Shown piece after piece: positions 10,210 through 19,570 of a stretch of DNA of 64,000 nucleotides. The notes beneath the pieces were generated by a model, which was not told the origin of the DNA, did not search any database, and saw only the letters and a program-made list of their open reading frames with translations. The DNA is from Armillaria gallica (taxonomy: Eukaryota; Basidiomycota; Agaricomycetes; Agaricales; Physalacriaceae), in assembly GCA_037576215.1 (NCBI GenBank), contig JBANDB010000005.1:496001-560000 (forward strand), given 5' to 3'. Numbering within the stretch: position 1 is the stretch's first letter; each line of letters opens with the position of its first letter. The position numbers and the translations under genes are program-made.

Positions 10210-11070
10210 TGACGCGTGGATGCAGCCTCAATTTCCTGCGATCAGACAATCACATCAACTGGCTTCTCGTACAGGCTGTCTGAGAGACCACTGACATTTT
10301 ACCGGCAGCTATACATCCGTGGCAACATCTCCCTTCTACAAACAACCACGATCTTGCCCCCAATCTCCTCAAACTTGCTATCTGCCCATGGATCCGCACG
10401 CAGCACTTAAACGTCGGGAAGGAGGAGCCGGAGAACTTAGTGCTGAGAGAAACCTCACCGTTGGATCTACCAGCGGTGACTGATGTGCAGGCAACGAAAG
10501 AACAGGCGACTACTCCCGGCTCCGACCTGTATTTCCGCCATCATTGAAGGACCTAACCTCTATCGGACTCGCCTTTTCTGGAATTTCGCGAGCAATGCAC
10601 CGAGATTGGCTGTGGAACCAGCCCGTATCGTAGATTCCACAAAAGGTCAACCAAACCTCCGACGTCACAAATTGTCATCATTCCTTGTCGCCGCTCTCCC
10701 CCACAGACGTACGAGTCTCATGCGAACCCGGATATCCGTGCATGTCCAAGTCTTCCGGACATGCTTCGCAACGTCGCATCGCTCTCTCCCTCCCTTTCCC
10801 TCCCTGAGCCGTGCAAGACTATCAGTTGCCATCGACGACATCCCCGGGTAACGTTCGACATCGCCATATCCTAGATCTCTGCAGAGATTCTCTTCACCAT
10901 ATCAGTGAACCCTCGCTGTTGAAACGAGCCACCATTACGGCTATTTCTATTCGTCTTTCCACTCTCCCTCACTCTTCCGCACCCACTCAATTGCACACCC
11001 TGGGCATGACTCACGGCACCCGCGAGCTTGCTCGTTTGCATAAAAGATGTCGTGTAATAACGAAGCTTCA
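10210..11070 (+). other. Coding-like stretch of unknown kind, leading into the tandem array
   Basis: On the plus strand 10,210-10,530 reads GCSLNFLRSDNHINWLLVQ, PAAIHPWQHLPS, LAICPWIRTQHLNVGKEEPE and TKEQATTPGSDLYF in one frame with one internal TGA. A second stretch, SIGLAFSGISRAMHRDWLWN, follows in another frame. The composition is protein-like but no family is recognised. At 11,000-11,070 a short segment (RELARLHKR) resembles one at 12,425-12,455 (NELHRLHKR), upstream of unit 4 of the array. Confidence 0.3.
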
Positions 11071-11078
11071 ATTAGTCA

Positions 11079-11206
11079 GCTCTTTGTTAGCACATCGGCG
11101 AGGCGTGACATTCGTTTCGCAGGCTGGGTTCGAGTCCCAGCAAGAGGGATCGCAGCGCGCGCCCTCCCTAAGAAGGGAGGGCGTGCGTGCGTTGCGCATT
11201 GTTTTT
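11079..11206 (+). ncRNA. Array unit 1 (Pol III-like)
   Basis: A-box TAGCACATCGG at 11,088-11,098; B-box GGTTCGAGTCC at 11,127-11,137 inside a T-arm-like hairpin (GCTGGG..CCCAGC, 11,123-11,141). CTCTTTG before and CAAGAG after could pair as an acceptor-like stem. A long hairpin with core GCCCTCCCT/AGGGAGGGC spans about 11,155-11,191 and TTTTT is at 11,202-11,206. Expression is not shown. Confidence 0.6.
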
Positions 11207-11629
11207 GTCTAGGACGAATCCTTTCTTTTGAAGTTCAGTCATTCTTTGCATCCCTTTGGCGACGAGCGTCGACACGACAAGTATCTATCACCAATTCTCC
11301 TCCCAGACCATATGGAAGCTTTCGCTCCGGTCCCACACGTTTGATTTTTTCGAGAGGTATTGGCCGTATTGCCATGTAATTTGAATGAGTAGGTTTCCTC
11401 TTTTCGTTTCGCATCCGGTTAGCTAACTGTATCCTATTTCTTTGATCCAGTGCTCCTCGTTCAGCTCCTCTAGTTTTCGTTCTGATCCTGGACAGTCTGC
11501 TCGTAATGGCAAGCTTCCATTGCACCAGCCTCAGTTTACGGCCCGCTCTCTCTTCTTCGCCGGCGTCTTTACATTCATCACAGTTCCGCTGTGATATAGT
11601 AGTCCATTGTTGGACAACCGTTAATTATC

Positions 11630-11747
11630 TGATGGCATATCGGAGAAGCGACCTCATCGCTTCTCGTAGCTGGGTTCGATTCCCTGCCAGAGAGATCGTA
11701 ACACCTACCCTCCTGAATACGGGAGGGCGTGTGTTGTGAAGGTTTTT
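11630..11747 (+). ncRNA. Array unit 2 (Pol III-like)
   Basis: A-box TGGCATATCGG at 11,633-11,643, then a strong AGAAGCGA/TCGCTTCT hairpin where an anticodon arm would lie. The B-box GGTTCGATTCC is at 11,673-11,683. The 3' hairpin uses ACCCTCC/GGGAGGG with ACAC/GTGT flanks, and TTTTT is at 11,743-11,747. Confidence 0.6.
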
Positions 11748-12086
11748 GGGCAAACCCTCTTCTGTTCAGCGATTTTAATTTTTCGGAACACCGACTACCC
11801 CGGTAATTTCAGGCTCTCGCACTTACAGATTCTTTCCGAACATTGGCTTCTTTCCGCCATCGGCCTTATCGCTATTAATGTTTTCTATGTGAAGCATATC
11901 CAGAGCCTTTCGAGCCTGAGCCTGCCTAACAATGCGCGACGTTTTCTTCGAATGAAGCTGACTGTGGCTTTAGTTCGTCGATTCAAGATCTACACTACAA
12001 AGTCCCGAGGCCATGTACTTCGCAGTCGTAGTCGTATAAACGAATCACCACGACGACATAGGACCAGCGACACCGGATATACTCAG

Positions 12087-12203
12087 CTCTCTGTTGGCAG
12101 ATAGGCAAGACGCGGGCTGCGATGGCTGGGTTCGATTCCCAGCCAGACAGATCGGAGCGCGCGCCCTCCCAAGGACGGGAGGGTGTGCGTTGCGACACTT
12201 TTT
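12087..12203 (+). ncRNA. Array unit 3 (Pol III-like)
   Basis: A-box TGGCAGATAGG at 12,095-12,105; B-box GGTTCGATTCC at 12,129-12,139 within a perfect 7-bp arm (GGCTGGG/CCCAGCC). CTCTCTG and CAGACAG can pair at 6 of 7 positions as an acceptor-like stem. Hairpin GCCCTCCC/GGGAGGGT at about 12,155-12,196, then TTTTT at 12,199-12,203. Confidence 0.6.
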
Positions 12204-12488
12204 GCTTGGAAACTTCCCGGATTCGATGCCTTGGAGGGTAAGTTTTACTCTTTTTTTCTTGTCACATCTAGTCGATTTATCTATTTCTCAGTATATACAC
12301 GTTCCGGATTCTCAGTATTCCGTTCGTCCTGTGAATTCCAATTCCTCTTTGGCTCCCGTATGCAGGCCTCAGGCGTTTCCTCAAGAGAATCAGCGTAACT
12401 CGGTAACGGCAGCAGTTCTCCTCAATGAGCTGCATCGTTTACATAAGCGACAGACGGCCCACGGTAAAAGCTCGCTGCTGTATCGACA

Positions 12489-12596
12489 ACTCTCTGATGG
12501 TGTACCGGGGAAGCGTATGCGTCGCTTTCTCGTTTCCAACAAGAGAGATCGCACCATATGCCCTCCTGGCAGTCAAGAGGGCGTCTGTTGTGTTTT
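12489..12596 (+). ncRNA. Array unit 4 (Pol III-like, degenerate B-box)
   Basis: A-box TGGTGTACCGG at 12,498-12,508. The B-box position (about 12,530-12,541) is degenerate. Hairpin GCCCTC/GAGGGC at about 12,552-12,592, then TTTT at 12,593-12,596. CTCTC and GAGAG remain able to pair around the unit. Confidence 0.45.
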
Positions 12597-12749
12597 GCCC
12601 CCTTAGTATACCAACCGATGTGTCGCATCATTCTTCCAGTAGTAAGTACACCACTTTGGGGCTTAAATTTGACTGTTTTGGTTCAAACGTTCATGTACAT
12701 GTCCAAGTCTCACCATTACTTGAGTGATATCAACGAACGTGAACTCCAA

Positions 12750-12823
12750 CTCACTAGTCTAGTCGGTATACTTAGGTTCGAGTCCCAACACGAGATTAAA
12801 AGATTTGGATGCAACTTTTTTTT
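12750..12823 (+). ncRNA. Array unit 5 (short, no GC hairpin)
   Basis: A-box TAGTCTAGTCGG at 12,755-12,766, a perfect 12-nt match; B-box GGTTCGAGTCC at 12,775-12,785, unusually close to it; T-run of eight at 12,816-12,823. The GC-rich hairpin is missing. Confidence 0.4.
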
Positions 12824-13180
12824 GCCTCTGGAAACAGTGGTCAAAGAGAATCCTAGAGACTCGCTTCGTGATAGCGCTAAACGGTCGATTACAAAAAAAG
12901 AGTTCTTCGCCTTTGAGAGTCGATTGCAGACGGACACGGTGTAATGAGGACAAAACATAATGTTACGTCGCCGTGCTCAGAGGAGATTAGTGGTGCATCA
13001 CTACAAAACAACCTCAGTATTCATCGAGCATATTTCGATATACTACGTACCTCATTCGGGAAGGGATATCGTGTTGAGGATAGCACTGTGATGTTTGAGG
13101 TCTTCCCAAGCAAAGAGAATGGCTCTATTCCTTGTTGAAAGGTCGTGATATATATGTAATCAGAGACTCAGCAAAGGCGC
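12824..13180. other. No recognisable gene
   Basis: A short plus-strand open stretch at 12,830-12,944 (DSLRDSAKRSITKKEFFAFE) looks coding by composition but has no family. Nothing else is visible. Confidence 0.25.
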
Positions 13181-13330
13181 CTAGTAGTAGAAGGCAAAAG
13201 ACGCAATATCACGTGATCAAAGCAAAGACGGTCATTTCCGGATGCCGAAATATTACCGTCGGGACGGAATGGGTGCCAGGTGCCACCGTTACATATGTAA
13301 AGGCAAAATAAGAGAACAGTCTGTGAATTT
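13181..13330. repeat. Palindrome-containing dispersed repeat, copy 2
   Basis: Inverse-oriented copy of the 3535-3705 repeat: AGTAGAAGGCAAAAG, ATCACGTGATCAAAGC, GGTCATTTCCGGATGCC, then ATTACCGTCGGGACGGAAT. Only one arm of the hairpin core is preserved, after which GGTGCCAGGTGCC follows. Confidence 0.55.
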
Positions 13331-13331
13331 A

Positions 13332-14597
13332 CTATGGTACAGTGATAGATGCACTAACAACAGAACACCGAGATTCATAGCAGTCCTTCTGAAAGGGATT
13401 TCCTCCAAATGAGAAATCCTTACCACCATTGCGCCTCCCACATCGCTTCCAGAGACCCTCAATGTCTCGTTTCCAGCATGAGAACCGTCCAGAGATGGGC
13501 TGGAAATCACCGGAATGCTCTGAATGCACGACATCACCATAAATCTCATACTCTTCATCAAATGCATATGCCATGAAGACTATTGTAAGACTTCTTGATG
13601 ACCATTTGCCCCCCAGTAGCGCACATTCTGCATCAATCCACTCCATGTTATCTGAGTCTGCATCCAATGACGGGAAGAGATTCCCAGGGTGACATAATGC
13701 AAAGGTTTCAAGATGGGGGAACCTTGAAACCATATTGCTGACTGCAGACGAAGTTAGACCATAACACTGCTCATCCTGTTACAACAAAAAATGAGATGCA
13801 GCACCCATATACAGCTGCTAACATTACTCACCTCGGCCTGACTATAGATATAGTACAGCCTTAAACACTTCAAAGACATCATTGGAGCCCATGAGCTCAC
13901 AGTCTCCACAATACCGAGATCATCTCCGAACCTCGCGCTAATTGTTTCAAGGCGAAGTTTTGATATTACGGTCCCAAAACAAGTCAGAAGTTTGGAGTCT
14001 ATTTCCTCGAGGTTAATATCAAGCTCGATAATGTTTCCGAAGGAATGGATGCTGTGTTTGGTTTCGTTATAGCACCTGGATTGTTGGAAAGCTAGGTTAT
14101 CGTTCACAAATTTGTTGATCTACTTTGATATCAGCAATCGTCGGAAAGGAAGCATGCAAGGACTTGCTCACTTTGGATAAAGACTCCAGAGCACACGCAA
14201 CGCGCGCCCTACGAGACGCATAGATTCGGCTTTTATAAACCCAAGATGGTGGTCCATGATACTCTCGAGAGTTGATGTCACTTTCAACTCGAACAAGTAC
14301 TTTGAATTGTTCGTCGTCTATGAGTGATAGGGCGAGGCTCAAAATGATGGTCCAGATGTCGACATTGACAGGTAAAAATACTTCTGGACTGCGCGAAAGA
14401 GCCACTGCACCTCGATGAGTGACGATAAAAGGTGGTAGCTCAGCAATGATTTTGTGGTTCATACTAGCAGGCGTCGGTGAACAACGGAAATTAGCGTTTA
14501 CATGACTCGGCATAAAGCTGTGCGGGCCGCGCCGGTCGAACTGAACTAAGTCGCGCCGGTGTTGCCGACTGTTGCCGGCTGACTTCGGCAAAGTCAC
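13332..14597 (-). pseudogene. F-box-like domain protein, frame broken once
   Basis: Minus strand. Exon 1 (14,597-about 14,100) contains FLPVNVDIWTIILSLAL, which resembles an F-box-like helix (L-P-x-x-x-W-x-x-I), and SRRARVACALESLSKVSKSL, typical of agaricomycete F-box/LRR-like proteins. Exon 2 (about 14,098-13,833) reads NIIELDINLEEIDSKLL and MSLKCLRLYYIYSQAE and ends at GTGAGT. Exon 3 starts after AACAG at 13,776 with DEQCYGLTSSAV and runs to TGA at 13,332, including FPHLETFALCHPG. Exons 2 and 3 join in phase. Between exons 1 and 2, near 14,100, the frame shifts without a usable intron, so this is a recent pseudogene or has an odd splice. In such proteins the F-box binds Skp1 in SCF ubiquitin ligases. 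The family call is tentative. Confidence 0.5.
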
Positions 14598-14653
14598 ATC
14601 TATCGGAGCAGCGGGTAGACAATTTTATTCCTTAATAAGTACATGAGCTGAAA

Positions 14654-15174
14654 ATGTCGAAAGACGCCGACCATATCGCTTTGACATCCATCGACGCAGC
14701 CCCGGCCTTTTCCCAGCATTGCCAACCCGTCCGCCTTCTACATACCATTACCGCTCTAGTACATCTATACCAGAGCCTCCCTCACCTCGTATCCTCACCT
14801 CGAGCCCAAGTGGATTGATGACACTACGGCGACCGATTTTAGATTCTCACAATTTGATGGTGGGTTAGCATTGATTTGAACGCATCACTAAAACCTCGAC
14901 CGAAAGATCTGGTGCAGCTCGACGTGATTAGGGCAGTCTCAGAAGACCACTTTGATCAGGTCAGCTAATCTGAGGGCGATGCAGGTCAGAACTGCTCACG
15001 CCAGGTTGCGCCAGCAGATGCGCGCGGGGATGGTAAGTCTTTTCTGTCACCCAAATCTCAGGCCATTTACGTCCTCGCAGACGCGACTCACTCTCTCAAA
15101 TGGCACTTAAGATTTCGTGAAGAAAACATCGTTTACGGCACGATGCAATGTGCATTCGGAGAGCATGGTATTTA
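14654..15174 (+). pseudogene. Unidentified multi-exon gene relic
   Basis: Plus strand. An ATG at 14,654 opens 54 codons (MSKDADHIALTSIDAAPAF) to TGA. Then, frame-shifted, PKWIDDTTATDFRFSQFD is followed by a possible GTGGGT donor, LKPRPKDLVQLDVIRAVSED and HFDQ up to a short GTCAGC..GCAG intron, then VRTAHARLRQQMRAG up to GTAAGT. After another intron AIYVLADATHSLKWHLRF continues to a TAG in YGTMQCAFGEHGI. These pieces are clearly coding in style and collinear. I do not recognise the family. It is the only recognisable gene relic in the left arm lying on the plus strand, apart from the dioxygenase-like ORF at the edge. Confidence 0.4.
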
Positions 15175-15843
15175 GTATTTTGGAGGAGTCGGCGGTGTGT
15201 ACTAGTCTGGAAGTAGTATTTCTCTCTCAAAATGCGCTGATCCTTGGATGTAGACGTAGAATATTGATTTTATGTATAGTACATGTGGTCGACAATAGAG
15301 CTAGTTTCGTAGAACAGAAGAAAAACTTCGCAAAATGTCCAGGGAATGAGATAGGGCTTCAGAAGAGCCTCATGCAAGTCTGCACAAGCCTGCGGCGAGG
15401 GAGATCTATGCTAACTTTCTTCTCCCCTCAATCTCCATTGAAGCTGGAGATGGCGTATTGAGACTAGGCGTTTTGTCTTCGAAAATAGGGTAAAACCTGC
15501 CTCAATCTCCCTCGAAAAATAGCCCTTTTCAGAGTCGCAAGTCCCAAAAATTTCTCCCCGAACCATGGTCGGGACGGGGTGTCCGCACAATCCTCTCAGT
15601 ATAGTTTAGAAGAAGCGGCGTGCATGGTGAGGTGATTTTTGGGGCGGGAGGGGGATTACTTGCTGTTTTTTAATTGATGGTATTCCATTTAGCAAGTGAT
15701 ATACCCTACCAGGTATATCACTTCCCTTTAACAAACTGCAGCACCAGGCCACTGTCACGATCCCGACTCAGCGCGAGGCTTCTCTGTTGCAGTCAATTCC
15801 AAAGAATATAGGAGACAAGGCGGGACAAATTGGCTCGACTTAC
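15175..15843. other. No gene; contains a 12-bp perfect inverted repeat
   Basis: AAGTGATATACC (15,694-15,705) and GGTATATCACTT (15,712-15,723) form a hairpin with a 6-nt loop. A plus-strand ORF at 15,117-15,461 has no recognisable content and is probably chance after the relic's end. Confidence 0.5.
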
Positions 15844-16332
15844 GTTGAATTTATGTCCCGCCCCCTTGAAAGTGACATTGTCGCCGTCAATGGTGAACAG
15901 AGGACCTGCGGCTGTAAAGAAAAGATGCGTTGAGCATACGACTGACTGCCCACGAGTCATACGCACGAGAGGTCTTCGCGAAGGTGATATCCCCAGCCTA
16001 GTGACAGTCGCGCCGGCTTTGGGCTGTTCAAATATATGAGCGCGCCTCACGCGCCAATAAAGTATGGGATCTTACTGAGAGTGCCAAGGGGCCTGTGAAG
16101 TTCCCCCGTCAGTAAGAGGATACTCGGAAGAGAAAACGTCCTCCAGCTTACTTCCACTCGGGACAGTGAACGCGTTGATAGCGACCTCCGAACAGCTGGA
16201 TATCGAGGAGGCAGCAGAGACGGAATCAACTACGCAGCTCGCGCGTACCTCGAGGTCCTCTGTTGGCAGAGCCGACACGAGCGCGAGCGCGGCAGCAGTG
16301 AAGATGAACTGGTAAAACGCGCGATCGAACAT
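15844..16332 (-). pseudogene. Endopolygalacturonase (GH28) 5' relic
   Basis: Family members are secreted enzymes that cleave homogalacturonan. Minus-strand exons: 16,332-16,152, 16,092-16,076 (a 17-nt microexon), 16,023-15,947 and 15,911-15,844, with GTAAG-type donors at three of them. The start MFDRAFYQFIFTAAALALVS is a signal peptide, followed by a dibasic-type pro-region and CVVDSVSAASSISSCSEV. The microexon joins in phase to give SPLALSPKAGATVT, then GDITFAKTS, then PLFTIDGDNVTFKGAGHKF, the first turns of the parallel beta-helix. A 1-nt loss after GATVT shifts the frame. The catalytic N-x-D, D-D, G-H-G and R-x-K motifs are all missing because the copy ends after exon 4. Confidence 0.85.
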
Positions 16333-17690
16333 TTGAGGTAGATCTGAAGGGAAGCAAAGGATGCTGGTTATCCTGCCATTGACGGCCTGCTTTATACCAC
16401 GGCGCTGGATGAACCACGGAGGTTTACCAGCCTTAAATTGGTATTCGAGATACAAAAGGAACGACGAAGGGGAGCGGTGAGGTTTCTGATCCGCTGATTT
16501 GCGCCAAGAAAATGGTATAGAGGATTTCCGGTCGTCGTCCTAAGACTCGAAATTGCCTTGGTTTGAGTTGGCTCATGGCGCCTATTCCTCTATCAATATT
16601 CACAAATAGAACCCGGTTCGCTCCAGCCTTCGTCCGCCGCACGCGTCTTCTGCATCGGTAAACCTTCAAGTTTTAAATTTCCGGGGTGTTTCCAGAATAC
16701 TCGTCAGGGTTGTAAGCGGATCGGACAGGCTTCAGACTTTAGGCCACCCTGGTGCTCAACAGTGTGTGCTTGTCTTTGAAAATAAGATTTCGAACGAACT
16801 TGAAGCTTGAGACTAACCTAACTATCCTCCAAATCCAGCGCATCTCTCCGTGCCTCTGTACTTACGATGATGAATCCTAATAACTTCTCCGCGTCGGGAT
16901 AGAGAGTAATTATTTTGATCCTCCCAACTCTCCTCCTTCCAGAATCATCCACACCATTGTTCCAGCAAAGCGAATTGAAAGATGTTTTACCGTTGTTTTG
17001 TCTCCAAAGTGTGCGGGATGAGAATGGACACACGGACCATTCCACTTTTCCCGAAAATTTGCCGAATGTCACAGTGTCTGGGAAAATGGTTTTCGTTATT
17101 CTTCCTCAGCTTTCAAGTACGGCTGCTTGCCAGATTTGCAACGATGACAGCATTCGCTTCGGCTATGGCTGAAACGGTATCAGACGCATGTGTGAGTGCG
17201 AGATCCGTTGACATAGAGCCGGCTCACCCAAATAACACATGCCAAGTTATGTTTAGTTTTTCCGAGCTTGAATCGTGGCCTGCTCCAGCCAACGACGGGC
17301 AATTAGAAGTGTTGCATGAGCTGACATGAGACGACCACAACGGAACACGCTCATGTAACGTGGGTCGGTGGTTCTCCTACCATCTGGACCCATTAACAGA
17401 TCGTCTCTTTTTCCGGTCTGCGAACCGTTCAGTTCAATCTCAAGCTCTAAATATTTTGAGGGTCAGAATAAAGGTGGTTAGAATAACGACGGTAAACTCG
17501 TACCATTCAAAAATCCGACGGTGTCCATCCTCTCGGCAGAATTCTGTACGAGCCCCCATTCATAGGCAGCAGGCAACAGCACCCAGATCGAAGTTCGTCG
17601 ACTAATATATTACCCCAGCGCTGGCTCAGGTCCAGGCTGCTATTCGGTATGAAATCAGGCTCAGGTTTTGTGTTCAACGCGCTTTCAGTT
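16333..17690. other. No recognisable gene
   Basis: Two overlapping coding-like stretches occur: minus strand 16,818-17,000 (LYPDAEKLLGFIIVSTEAR) and plus strand 17,130-17,329 (AMAETVSDACVSARSVDIE). Neither has a recognised family or clear exon structure. Confidence 0.25.
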
Positions 17691-18300
17691 TAGGCCATAT
17701 CGACAGGAACGGGCATACAAGAGCAGAGAAAAGATTGGCTGTAAAACAACGCGTCGAAACGACGCGCAGCGAGGATGATCGTCAAAGACTCGTGGCACCC
17801 CGAGTCGTCATACCCAACGTTGAGGTTATCGTCCCCCAAAACACCCTTGTCCTGCATCTTTCGCGACTGCTTCACCTCCCATCCGACGTCCGCAATCCAC
17901 TTCCGTCGACAAGCACACCCCCATCCGAGTCGCGAAATCCACTTCCGCGACCATCCCTTCATCTAGCCGGCGCCTGCTAAAACGCCCCTCCCTTCGCCAA
18001 AAGGTGAGTGAACTTCATCCCATGCGACCGTCCTCCTCCTTGCGTGCTATTAATAGACGACCCTCCCTCCTCCTCGCACGCATGCCCGTCCATGCTAATA
18101 ATTCCGCACACGATCCCGTCCCCGCGCCGACCTTCAACGCGTCCTCCACCACTCGTTCACGCCTGCGGTCCACGTATTAGCTGTATTCAAAGGATATGCA
18201 CATGCACGTACCGTTCCGCTTGCTGTGCTCCTTTAAGTCTTGCTCCCCGTATGTTTAACTTCACGCTCCCGCTGTGTTAAATAACAAATTATCAATTTTT
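17691..18300. repeat. Pyrimidine-rich block related to 22.6-23.5 and 24.9-25.8 kb
   Basis: C-rich, purine-poor plus strand with phrases such as GCACGCATGCCCGTCCATGC and CGCCGACCTTCAACGCGTCC that recur in diverged form at 22,840-22,880 and 25,180-25,250. No gene is recognised. Confidence 0.4.
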
Positions 18301-18329
18301 TACCTGCACGAGTCCCAATTAGCAAAAAG

Positions 18330-19440
18330 TAAGCAAAATCGATAAGAAAACTCTTACTTAGTATATGCATTTTGCCCCATCCGCAGTCTTACAGGCGCCG
18401 TTAGCATAAATAAATGTGGCACCAAAGATACCTTACCTTAGCATCCAAGATATCCCTCCACATATCCAATGAAAACCTGAAAACACACGAGTCAGGCGTG
18501 CAAAGAGCGTACAAGGTAAATATACGTACTGTGGAGGTGCCTGAGCGAGCTCGTTAGCTCATCGATGCTGCTACCCGGCCGTCTCAGTGATAAAATAGTC
18601 GATGCCAGACTATCCCAACACCCCAACAAGCGCCTCAAACTCGGTGACCTGCCCTCTGAAAAACTGTCATTAGCGTGAGCCAAGTCGTAGGAAGAATCAC
18701 GTACCTTTGCCCGTTGTCTGCTTCTTCCAGTGTGGACGGACCAGCCCAATCGCTGTTATCTTGCCTGTACCTTCAGCGTCACAGCTAATGAAATCCTTCA
18801 TGTCGTGTCAGTAGTGAAAGGAAGTACGCAACAGCTATGCATGCGTACCTTCCATGCCTTCCTGACATCGTTATTTCCCAAAGCAACCTCACTAAAGGTA
18901 ACCGTTAGCTTCCAGTCAAGCATCGAGGGCTAAGGCCTCACCGACAGAATCGTTGTACGCCGTATCCATCCTTGACCTCCGTTATCGATCCCACCCTCCG
19001 TGTAGAAACGTAGCAACAAAACACGAATCGATCGGAGGAGAGGGCGCGCTGTCGGATGTGTGGAGCAACTTGTTGGGCTCGCCGTCACCGTGTTCGCCAG
19101 GCCGCAAAGGGGATCGAAATAATTCTAGATAAGGTCAGCAAGGAGAAAACGGACAATAGTCAGTATACGCACCTCCGGCCAGTTTCCAACTCCCCGTGAA
19201 TTCAATGGGCTTTGAGCTTTGAACTACCCTGCACCAAATTTTGTTAGCAAACGTTTAGAATACCGAGACACAGAAGGCTTACCTCGTTGATTTTTTCCGC
19301 GGAGAACGGGTCTAACGTTAGCTAGTTGGCGACTACAGGAAGACTGAGAGAAAAGGCAATAAGAAATAGATCAAGGGGACGGTAAAGAAACGAGCTCACC
19401 ATTGAACTCAATGACCAACGGCCAGTCGACGTGGTGGTCA
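18330..19440 (-). pseudogene. Unidentified multi-exon gene (exon-rich, minus strand)
   Basis: The minus strand shows a regular pattern of short exons bounded by GTAAG/GTACG donors and YAG acceptors. Coding-like exons in order from about 19,240: SSKPIEFTGSWKLAG; RPGEHGDGEPNKLLHTSD and PPIDSCFVATFLHGGWD; EVALGNNDVRKAWK; DFISCDAEGTGKITAIGLV with RPHWKKQT; GQVTEFEALVGVLG. Some join in phase, others need a frame change, so I treat it as a decayed gene. The protein looks soluble and intracellular. I do not recognise the family. An AT-rich insertion (19.6-22.4 kb) abuts its 5' side. Confidence 0.4.
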
Positions 19441-19466
19441 CCGTCAAGAAACCCAATCAATAATCA

Positions 19467-19570
19467 GATGCCGAGTTGTTACTGTCGGGACGGACCATTC
19501 CGTCCCGACAGTAGCAAGTGCCGGACGGCTTGATAGGCACACAGTCCTTTTTCTTTTGTCTTGTTGCCAT
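19467..19570. repeat. Palindrome-containing dispersed repeat, copy 3
   Basis: Best-preserved core: ACTGTCGGGACGG (19,481-19,493), loop ACCATT, CCGTCCCGACAGT (19,500-19,512), a perfect 13-bp stem. It is followed by AGCAAGTGCCGG and a pyrimidine tract TTTTTCTTTTGTC. Homologous to the 3535-3705 copy in inverse orientation. Confidence 0.65.

Larger units (their letters stand above)
11075..12823 (+). repeat. Tandem array of five tRNA-like structured units
   Basis: Five units spaced 250-550 bp apart, same orientation. Each has an A-box-like TRGYNNA(R)NNGG element, a B-box-like GGTTCGANTCC 20-40 nt later (degenerate in unit 4) and a run of four to eight T; units 1-4 also have a GC-rich hairpin just before the T-run. 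The spacer sequences are largely unrelated, except for the LHKR-coding segment before units 1 and 4. See the individual units. Confidence 0.75.

Noticed and set aside
11235..11525. Minus-strand ORF across the spacer of the tandem array
   Set aside because: No motif, and it runs through the spacer between two structured units; chance.
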